Assembly: GCF_958298935.1 (NCBI RefSeq)
Contig: NC_084942.1
Span: 8,005,501 to 8,069,500, forward strand
DNA: 64,000 bases
Reading direction: 5' to 3'
DNA from: Phragmites australis
Taxonomy: Eukaryota > Streptophyta > Magnoliopsida > Poales > Poaceae
Shown here: in pieces, positions 24,109-32,562 of the stretch
Numbering within the stretch: position 1 is the stretch's first letter
Layout of the letters: every line of letters starts with the position of its first letter
The notes under the pieces: generated by a model
Database searches by the model: none
What the model saw: only the letters and a program-made list of their open reading frames with translations
Told to the model about the DNA's origin: nothing
Program-made: the position numbers and the translations under genes

Positions 24109-24410
24109 TCTCACAATCGCCCGCATGCCTCACCCTTGGCCTGCTCATCCTCTCCTCCTTCCTCACTACCCACCTACCCGTACCCCGTACCCAAGCCCCT
24201 CACCGCAGCCCTCGCCCCGCACCTCCTGTGCAAGTTGCCACCTCCCCTATGCGAAGTCGTCGGGAGCCACCAACGTTGTCGCCCTCCCACGCCCGGCACC
24301 TAGGCGCAGCTTTCCTGCTGCCCACCGCCTCCTCGCCCAGGACGCTCAGTTGGCCTCCTCCTCCCTCTCTGGCTGGCCCTGCGCCAGCTGGCCTCCTCCT
24401 TCCGCTCCGC

Positions 24411-25049
24411 ATGGAGGACGACACAGGCCGCGAGCATCGACACCCGGATCCGGCGGTGGAGAGGCCGGGCCCGCTTGGATCCAGCAGCCACAAGGCTAGA
24501 GAGCCGTCTGCACATCTCGTCGTTGCACCGCCTCCGCCACCACGACGCCATCATCGTGCTCCGCTTCCTCGTGTTACTCGTGTCGTTGCTGCTCACCTCC
24601 TACTTCTGCCTCCGTCACGGGGCCAGCAAGGCTCTGCGCGGCACGCCACCTCCTCCGCCTCCAGCTCGGGACACATCTCCATCACGGTGCCCCGCGTTGT
24701 CTTCGTGGCGGAGGACTACGACTCCCCGGGGTCCTCTTGTGGCACCGCTGCCGCGGCCTCACCCGTTGAGCTCGACCCTGCCGTCATCGCGTCGTACCCG
24801 AGGGTGCCCTTCTCCAGGGCTGTGGCAGGGGCGGACACTGAGGCCGCGTGCTCGATCTACCTCAGCGTGTACAGGGAGGGGGAGATGTTGCGGGTGATGC
24901 CCGAGTGCAAGCATAGGTTCCACCTCGCGTGCATCGATGTGTGGCTGCGGTGGAGCGCATCGTGCCCCGTGTGCCAATCCTCTCCCATCCCCACCCCCAT
25001 CGCTACCCCGCTCTCTACCCCACTCTCGGAGCTCGTCCCACTATCGTAG
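24411..25049 (+). pseudogene. RING-H2 (ATL-type) E3 ligase gene copy, broken
   Basis: The sequence resembles ATL ubiquitin ligases, membrane-anchored RING-H2 proteins. In one frame (about 24535-24620) a hydrophobic stretch reads IIVLRFLVLLVSLLLTSYF, the expected N-terminal membrane segment. The RING region (24849-24986) lies in another frame: CSIYLSVYREGEMLRVMPEC, then HRFHLACIDVWLRWSASCPVC. The frames differ, so a frameshift separates anchor and RING. The second zinc ligand is Tyr instead of Cys (TAC at 24858-24860). A TAG at 25047 cuts off a YAADRR-type tail. Either defect alone would probably abolish ligase activity. It lies inside a Helitron, so it is read as a captured copy. Confidence 0.75.
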
Positions 25050-25249
25050 TACGCTGCCGACCGTCGCTGGAGCATGTGATGGGGATCGCCATTTCACACT
25101 CTTCATTATTTTCGTTTTAATCATGTTTGCTGTTGTTTATCAACGATGGGATGTAGTGCTGATTGTTGCATTGGTCGGGACAGGTTTGGGTGATCCATCA
25201 GTGATGCTTAGCGTTTTCAATCTGTTGGGTTAGAACTGTCGTAACTTGG

Positions 25250-26469
25250 AGAAAATTTTGCTTGGTAGCAGCACATTGTTGAGGCAATCAGTGTACATAT
25301 ATTCTTCTTCCATTCTAATATAGCTTCTATCAAGTGAGGTTACCTGCGTCCTATAGTTGTATGTGCAAGATCAATCTACGAATCATCTTGTTCCATTGAT
25401 ATGAATTATATATTGCAATGTTCATGTATGTTGGCTATCTTACTTTGGTAGCAAGAACATGAAAGAAAAATCTGCTATTTCTCAACAAAATGTAGGAGTA
25501 TTTTTTTTTTTTGTGTAAGCAAGTTTCTAGCATCTAAAAGGAAGATCCTTATTGTAACGGAAGGTGGAGCATTCTTCAATATAACTCTTAGTTATTGAGA
25601 TATTTCTGGGTATTAGAGACTTCTGACTCCCACGTGACTGATAATTTGGAGCATTGATTTTGCAATCACCATGAATCAATTTTTGTTTTGTTGTCATAAA
25701 TCAAATTCATAGTTTATCTACCTCAGTAAGCTATTAATCTGCAATGTGTTCAAGAGAAGCACCTAAACTTCAGAATGAAACTGTGCCCCTACCTCGGATA
25801 TAGTTTCAAGGTGTATGCCCAAGAAGAGACTACAGCATGTGTACCACTATACGGGATGTTTGTGTACCTTAGCAAACTAAGACATTCCAATCTTTAACTA
25901 TATCTTTTCATCTATGTTGGCTAGCTGCAAAAGGCTTTTGGTTTAAAAGAAAAAAAATAGATGTCTAGGGCTGGCTGTGTGAAGTCTTTGGTTCAAAAAG
26001 GAAAAAAAAAATGCTTGCTGATATTTGGGACTCATGTTATAATTCAGTATTCAGGAAATTATCTATGTGCAAGTGTTAGTATTTCAAAAGAATCCTATTT
26101 GGAATGTAGCCCAACTATATTTTACAATTGCTTTGGAGTGTGGAGAGGTAGTGACTGTCTTGGCTCATCACTATAGATTTGTCACTAATATTAATAAACA
26201 TGGCACTTCCTAGAGTTCATTGAAATTTGTTTTTTCCCCTGAAATTTGGGTTGGCATATTGCTACCAGTAGGGCATCATATAGACTTCGGTATTAAAATG
26301 TTATGGTAAGGTTTCTATGTTCATTGTTTGTTTCATTTTATTTTGCATAATTTTCATTTTGATCTCCAGTTTTGCATTTCATTAAAAGGCACCAATGCTC
26401 CCTGTGCGGATGGTTTCTACAATTGTGGATTTTCTTAAACCCATCATAAGCATTTTCATCTTTGTTTTC
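25250..26469. other. AT-rich filler of the Helitron
   Basis: Between the two captured gene pieces the DNA is AT-rich with poly-T and poly-A runs and no open frame of protein-like composition. It may include 3' UTR and intron sequence that came with the captured genes. Confidence 0.4.
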
Positions 26470-26749
26470 ACAAATTCCAACACTCATTGGCATCTCTGCG
26501 AGTTCACAGGCCTTGATGTTGAAATGCCCATCAAAGATCACTACATTGAGGTAACAAATGTTGATTCTGCTACCTCTGAACTCATTTGTGTAATTTGATT
26601 TGGATGTATGAAGACGAGCGCATTGTTCTTCTCTCGTGGTAGGTGATGTTGTCAATAGATTGTTTGTTGCTATCTTTGATCATCTGAACAAAAACTGTGC
26701 CAAGGAGCTTGAGGCCGTCCAGAGACAGCACCCTTTCAAACCACTAAAA
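26470..26749 (+). pseudogene. Aspartyl-tRNA synthetase fragment with retained intron
   Basis: Two exon pieces are readable. The first (to 26550) encodes NSNTHWHLCEFTGLDVEMPI and KDHYIE, which matches the class II motif 2 region of cytosolic AspRS (usually THRHLCEF; the Arg is Trp here). An intron of about 92 bp with GTAACA and TAG borders follows. The second exon (26643-26749) encodes DVVNRLFVAIFDHLNKNCAK and a PFKPLK end at a GTAAGC donor. The start of exon 2 fits a 4-bp deletion within an ATGGATG repeat, which shifts the frame. The retained intron shows DNA-level capture, not retroposition. The piece covers only about 65 of more than 500 residues and cannot charge tRNA. Confidence 0.8.
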
Positions 26750-26947
26750 GTAAGCATGCCTAGATAGTTTCCAAGATTTAGATGCAAGATCAATTGGAAC
26801 TTTGAACATGCATTTTTGTATGGTTACTTCAGATAGTACAATAAAAAACATTTGTCGAGGACAGGTAATAAGATATTGATGCTAACACTAACTGATCGAA
26901 CATGATGCTTGCAGTACTTGCATGTTCTCATTACAATGCTAAATTAT

Positions 26948-27245
26948 GGGTCTGTTTGTTTGGGCTTCTGCTTTTAGCTTCTCTGAAAAGATGTATTTTT
27001 GGCTTTTTTAAAAAGCTGCTTTTGGATTTTAGCTGTTGTATTTTACAATAATTTTTAGCTTCTCAACACACTACTTCTCAGAAAAACTACTCTCAGCTAG
27101 CTTTTCAGCTTCTAGTTCATTTACTCAGAAGCAGACTTCTGGCTTCTCCAGAAGCCATTTTTCAGCAAACCCGTTTGTTTGGGCTTCTAGCTCCTGGGCT
27201 TCTGACAGAAGCAAAAGCAAGAAGCAGCCTGAAACAAGCAGACCC
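26948..27245. mobile_element. hAT-like MITE nested in the Helitron
   Basis: The 298-bp element starts GGGTCTGTTTGTTTGGGCTT and ends AAACAAGCAGACCC, giving terminal inverted repeats of the GGGTCTGTTTG type. The interior is rich in AGCTTCT/AGAAGC units in both orientations and can fold on itself. The flanking 8-mers (TAAATTAT, TAAGCTTA) agree only partly, so the insertion is old or the edges are slightly misplaced. Confidence 0.7.
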
Positions 27246-27722
27246 TAAGCTTAAGTCGGCTTGTATTGTATATATCACAGGATTTAATACATGTTGGGGT
27301 GTTTTTAATTCTTGTTTGGCTAACTAGACAAGATCTGTGGCCTTTTTTGATGGGTAATACAACTTGAAATTAACAAATGAATTTAATCCTGCCCTCCCCC
27401 ACGGTCTGCCCTCGCTCCTGGCGGGGAGTCAACAATGTTATTATGTACAAATTTTCAGATCCTATTGCAACACACGGGCATTCAACTAGTTATATTAAAA
27501 AGCAGAAGGCTCCAATGGGAAGACACCACCACTTACAACACCATCCTCAAAACACATCTGGGGGTAAACTCAAGATAACAACTAAACTACCCAAAGGATC
27601 ACAAGGATACAACCAATAGACAACACACCACATAGAGGGATCAGTGTTACTTGGACACTCATGTACAATTTTTTTTACCGAATCGAACACCCAAATTTGA
27701 GTCGGATTTCGACAGTTGTGTT

Positions 27723-28806
27723 TAGGGCTAGAAATAAAGCTCGAGGATCGTGAGCCAGCTAGGACTCGAATAGGCTCGGCTCGGCTCGGTGGCTAAACAA
27801 GATGAGCCTGAGCCACCTTCCCAGCTCGGTGGCCAGACGAGATGACCCCAGCTGGCTCGTGAGCTACTCGATGGCTCGGCCACTGGCCCACCCACAAAGC
27901 CCTAGCGCTTTCCCATTCCAACTTCCAAGCCTCTTCCCCACCCCTTCAATTCCCAATCTACCAGTCGTAGAGATGCACCGCCGCCCTCACCCCTCATATC
28001 TCGCACTCCCACTGCTCTAGCCATAGCCCCTAGACTCCATAGTCCTGTTGTGTCATCGGCCCTCCACCTCTCTGCCCACTACTGACTCTCCGACGACTAT
28101 TGGAGGCGGTCTGCGACGCCTACGGCTACAACTACTCGACAGGGCCGCTGCGGTTGCTGTACTCCGTCGATAAGTTCCTCTGATTGCACGCGATCGTCGA
28201 GCGGGAGACGCAAGCTACCGCGGGTGGGTCGGCCTCCTCCTCGTCCCACCGTGTGCACGCCAACAGCGGGCACCACCATCACTCCCTCTCCCTGTGCACC
28301 CGTGTGAAGTTTAGCTCGTGATTAGGCCCGCATGATCAAGCATGGCTTCCGTGCTTGCACTACAATCGTGAGGAGTCCATCGATCTGAGCCGAAGGTGTA
28401 GAGAGAGAGAGAGAGAGATGCAGTAGGTGCTTATCATTTTGGTTTTGGCTCAGTTTTTTCTTTTGATTTTGCAAATGCATATATGTTCACATGTTGCTTT
28501 TCTTCTGAGTTCTGATTTTGCTTCTGAATCTTCACATGATCGATGGAACAGAGGAGTGTTGACCCACAGCATTTGGACAGAAGCGTTTGCTTGATGCTTG
28601 GACACTCAACAACGTTATGCGTGCAGACCAGAGCCCTCATATCATCCAGTAGACTAGGAAAGTGTCAAACAGGCCCTAGCTCGCGAGCAAGCCAAGCTAG
28701 CTCGAGCTTCCACTGAGCCCGAGTCGAGCCTATTTTTCAGCTCGATAAGTTGATTGAGCTGAGCCGCCGAGCTCGTGCGAGCCAAGCCGAGCCAGTTCCA
28801 CCCCTA
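27723..28806. mobile_element. GGCTCG/CGAGCC-rich TIR element, hAT-like
   Basis: The ends TAGGGCTAGAAATAAAGCTC and (complement of the right end) TAGGGGTGGAACTGGCTCG form degenerate terminal inverted repeats. Both sides carry arrays of GGCTCGG and GAGCC words in opposite orientation. Flanking 8-mers share GTGTT (GTTGTGTT and CCCGTGTT). The middle contains a protein-like segment (see 28085-28318) and a GA microsatellite (about 28403-28417). No transposase is found. The superfamily is inferred from the end pattern. Confidence 0.55.
28085..28318 (+). pseudogene. Unidentified coding fragment inside the TIR element
   Basis: One frame reads LLEAVCDAYGYNYSTGPLRL then LYSVDKFL, a stop, LHAIVERETQAT, and a Ser/His-rich tail. 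Sequence composition and codon use (GC-rich third positions) look like a real grass exon, not chance. I do not recognise the family. Its place between GGCTCG-rich termini suggests a captured exon. The single in-frame stop (TGA after KFL) breaks it. Confidence 0.35.
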
Positions 28807-29728
28807 CCCGTGTTTGTGTCCGTGTCCAAATAACATTGAGAGGGATCCATGCCTAAAAAACCAGCAAGGCAACCCCAGCTACAAGGTCCCACAAGGCATG
28901 GCCATCCAAACACACAAGAGACCCAAGGAGATCCTGCGGCAACAACTCCTTAGGTAGTTGCTAGAAGATACACTTTAGACTTTCAGTGGAGGCATTTCAC
29001 TGCATATTGTAACAGAAGTGTAGAAAAAAATCACAGATGGTAGCATTGGTTCTATACTTCCTTAGTTCCTTACTAAGGAATTTAGTAAGTATTAGAAATA
29101 AACTCACCCTTGTACAGGTAGATATCTCTAATAGCAAGAGACTCAATGATTCTATGTACCTAAATCAACTATAGAAAGGCCTCCGCCGATGCAGCAGCCA
29201 GCAGTTAGGACATTTGCAAGTGACACATTCCACCAAAGAAAAGACCACTGCTTGCCATTCGCACCTGTTCACAAATAGCAAGACAATTAAAGCATTTACA
29301 TGATAAAAACGCATAAGCAAAGTGTCAGGAAGGACTTACAGTTTGCTGATAGATTAGAATGATTGAGTTAGGGTTCAATCAAGTTCATTAAAAGCACAAC
29401 AGTCTGTTCTATACGGCACACGACTGACCAAAATCGAGATTATTGTGTAACAGTTACCACAATTCTCCATCGAACATGGACTACTCTGCTTTGTCTGCCT
29501 GACTGCCCATATCTCTACTTCTTTTAATAGTACAAACTCATCTGACTTTTGGGCCACGATGCGTGAATCAAATCCAAAACAGTAGGAGTCAAAGAAAACA
29601 TTTCCATCAGCAAGCTGAGCTTTTAATATGTAAAATCCTGTCTGCTGCTAACTATTCCTTTTCATTCTACAATCAAAGCTAATTATGAGGTGCATGAACT
29701 GGGAGCAAGAATTTTCAGCACAATCATG
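28807..29728. other. Intergenic sequence downstream of the PPR pseudogene
   Basis: No gene is recognised. Since the PPR pseudogene is on the minus strand, 29350-29728 would be its former 3' region. Short ORFs here are not protein-like. Confidence 0.4.
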
Positions 29729-31681
29729 TCAAGAAAGAGGAATATAACCTTCTGATTTTAAATGAATGTAAATATTCTTTAATGCAGCGTATATATCTTC
29801 TGAGCCAACACGTGAAACATCTGCCACCAAAAACTCATGAAATTTTCCATCCACTTCGATAGAACTAGAGCAAGGATTCTGCTTTACACCTCTATCTCTC
29901 ATCACCGTCCTCAGCATCTTCACCTGGCCCCATTTGCTTTTTCTTGCATATATCTGGCTCATGAGCACATAGATTCTACTGTCTGAAGGATCTAGCCCTA
30001 CAAGCTTATCTGCAGCACATTCGCCAATTTCAACATTGCCATGCATTCTGCACGCGTTTAAAAGAGCACCCCAACCGGCCTCATCAGCTCCCATTGGCAT
30101 ACTCCTTGCAACTTCAAATGCCTCTTCAAGACGCCCAACTTTACCCAAAAGGTCAATCATGCATGCATAATGTTCGGCCCTGGCTTCAATCCCATAATCC
30201 ATCTTCATTTCATTGAAACAGTGCCGCCCTCCTGAAACTAACCCACTATGACTGCACGCAGAAAGTACCCCAATGTATGTGATCTAGTCAGGCACAATAC
30301 CGGTTCCTTTGAACTGCTGAAAGAGATGAAGAGCTTCTTCAGACTGACCATGCAAAGCATGGGCCATGATCATCGAGTTCCAACTTACTAAATTCCTCTC
30401 TTCCATGTCACAAAATAATCTTGATGCTGCACCCACATCTCCACATTTCACAAACATATCGATGAATGCATTGCCTAAATTCACAGTAAGCCCAACCTTA
30501 TTACTGACAATGTAGTTGTCGTATACCCATCTGCCAAGATCCAGGCAACCCACTGAGAATATGCTGAGAGAACGCTCACAAGACTAGCATCAATTGGCTC
30601 GACGACTGCTGCAATCATGTCGTTGAACGTACGCACCGCTTCCTCCTGTTGATTTCCCTGTGAGTATGCTGCGATCATGCAACTCCAAGAAACCGCATTC
30701 CTCCTAGGCATTTCCTCGAATATTCACGCTGCACTCTCCAAATCACCACACTTGGCATATGCACTGACCATGCTTGTCCAGGAGTACACATCCTTGACCG
30801 CCATCCCGTCAAAAACCTCCTTCACGGAGACCATGCACCCACATTTCCCAAACATATCCACCAGCGCGTTCTCCAAGTTAACGCTCGTGCCGACACTGCT
30901 CTCAGCAACACACCGGCGCACCGTCCGCCCCAGACCAAGAAGCCCCATCTGCCCGACCGCCGAAGCCACGGTGACCATAGTCCGTTCGGCCGCACGCCCC
31001 CCGCCACCGCCATCCTGCAGAACAACCGCCACGCATCGTCGGGCAGCCCACCGCGCGTGTACACGTCCACAAGACCACGTCCCTGTCGGGCATTTCGTCA
31101 AACGCCTTCCGCGCGTCAGATAGTGACGTGCCGCTGGCATACAAGTGCACCAGCGCGTTCCCCACGAGCACGCTCTAGCGAAGGAACCCTCGCTTGAGGG
31201 CGACGCAGTGGACGGGCCTGGCCAGAGGAGGAGCAGGCCTTGAGGGCGAAACGAAGGTGCGCGCGTCGGTGGGGAGACGTTCGCGGAGGACGCGGCGGAA
31301 GAGGGCGAGCCCGCGGCAGGGGAGCCCTGCGCGGAGGAAGGCGCGCATCATGGTGGCGAGCATATAGGCGTTGGGGCCCGGCTGGGCGACGAGGGAGAGG
31401 ACGCCTTCAGCGTGGACGAGGCGTGGCGGGTCGGAGAGCACGCAGAAGGCGAGGAGGCGGGAGGCCGGGAAGCGGTGCGCGGCGAGGCCGGAGACGGTGA
31501 GCAGCGCGTGCAGCTGGAGGAGGCGGCGGAAGGAGGCGCAGGACTCGAGGAGGGAGAGCAGCGGGCGGGTCACCACCAGGTTGTGCTTCGTGTTCCACGC
31601 TGGCCGGGGAGGAGGCGTCGCCGCCGCCGCCGCCGCCGCCGATGACACCGCATAGGCAGGGAGGGGAGGCGGCGGCGGCAT
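29729..31681 (-). pseudogene. PLS-class pentatricopeptide repeat (PPR) gene, broken
   Basis: PPR proteins bind organellar RNA and guide editing or processing. Reading leftward from 31681 the minus strand encodes an Ala/Pro-rich N-terminus typical of an organelle-targeted protein, then PPR units such as NALVHLYASG, ARKAFDEMPDRDVV, NALVDMFGKCG, WTSMVSAYAKCGDLESA, WSCMIAAYSQGNQQEEA and WNSMIMAHALHGQSEEA. E/E+ domain landmarks follow (GWGALLNACRMHGNVEIGE, VLMSQIYARKSKWGQV, SSIEVDGKFHEFL), ending LKSEGYIPLS at 29732. Lesions include in-frame stops near 31175, 30723 and 30283 and at least three frameshifts (about 31070, 30990 and 30545). Pieces together match about 640 residues with no intron, usual for the family. 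No DYW domain is seen. Confidence 0.92.
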
Positions 31682-32562
31682 CCTCGTTGGAACGCCCTGG
31701 GGGGCGCGAAGATTTTATGGGGCTTGTGGTTGATGACCAGCGCGCGCTCGTTGAGCAGTAACGGTCCAACCCGGGCTGGTTTTCTCGTCGAACTGGACTA
31801 GCCAACCGGGTCCTATTCGAACGGGACAGCGGTGGCTAATCCACAAATGATTTATTTTGAAAGTTTCGGAGAGAGTTCGTCCATGAATTTTTCAGGTAGC
31901 ATCTCGTATTTTTTTTCTAGTAGCATACACTATTTGATTTGCTTGACTAATTGTAGTTTGTTATAGTCATAGAAAGGTATCTTTTGCAAAGAATTTTCCG
32001 TGGTCGTTCCTATATATTGATATCTTAAGTTGGATATGGATTTTTTTTTTTTTCTACGGTGAAGCTGATTTTGACCGTCAACATGATATCAATTCTCATC
32101 GAAGCTAATATTATGAAGCAAAGGACACCGTCTAACAAGGAGACCTTAAACGATTACATCAGCCAAAGGGTCTAACTTTCTTTCGAAAATCAACATCTCC
32201 TCATGTCAACGCTAATGAGAGCAAATAAGAATATGGGATAGGGACCAATAGCAGACAAGTGTTATTGCAGGCATGCAGCTGGCGACAATATGGCAAGTAG
32301 AATTCCATATTCCCAAGTCTCAATCTTTGGAGTGTTGGGCTAATTAATACAAATTCTAGAGACAAGTTAATGCAAGCGAGACAAAGGCTTTTCTTTTATC
32401 TAAAGGTTTTTTAATGTAACGCTTTTTATCTAAAGTTAACTTCTATTAGGGATTAAAAGAGAGTCCTACACCTTTATTTTTCTCTTGTAACAGTTGATTA
32501 GCCATCCAACAGACAGAAACATGTTGTTGATCAATAGTTCAAGAAGTTAAAAGACCACTAGA
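31682..32562. other. Intergenic sequence upstream of the PPR pseudogene
   Basis: Sequence just above 31682 is GC-rich and would be the former 5' region of the PPR gene; beyond about 31850 it turns AT-rich. No gene or recognisable element is seen before the CACTA end at 32563. Confidence 0.4.

Larger units (their letters stand above)
23951..27489 (+). mobile_element. Non-autonomous Helitron with captured gene fragments
   Basis: The 5' end TCTCTACTACTTAA at 23951 agrees with the published grass Helitron 5' consensus (TCTMTAYTAMYHNW) and follows a host A. The 3' end at 27489 is CTAG followed by a host T, preceded by a hairpin-type segment with TTGCAACACACGGGCATTC. Helitrons insert between A and T without target duplication, as seen here. 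Inside are a RING-H2 gene copy (about 24411-25049) and an intron-containing aspartyl-tRNA synthetase fragment (26470-26749), both in the element's sense direction. A hAT-type MITE (26948-27245) lies near the 3' end. No Rep/helicase is present, so it is non-autonomous. The boundaries rest on consensus matches recalled from the literature. Confidence 0.75.

Noticed and set aside
23832..25049. A single 405-codon ORF through the CT repeat and the RING region
   Set aside because: The first half is translated microsatellite and leader; only the C-terminal part matches a RING-H2 protein, and the membrane segment lies in another frame.
31240..31655. Plus-strand Arg/Gly-rich ORFs
   Set aside because: They are the reverse complement of the GC-rich N-terminus of the PPR pseudogene.
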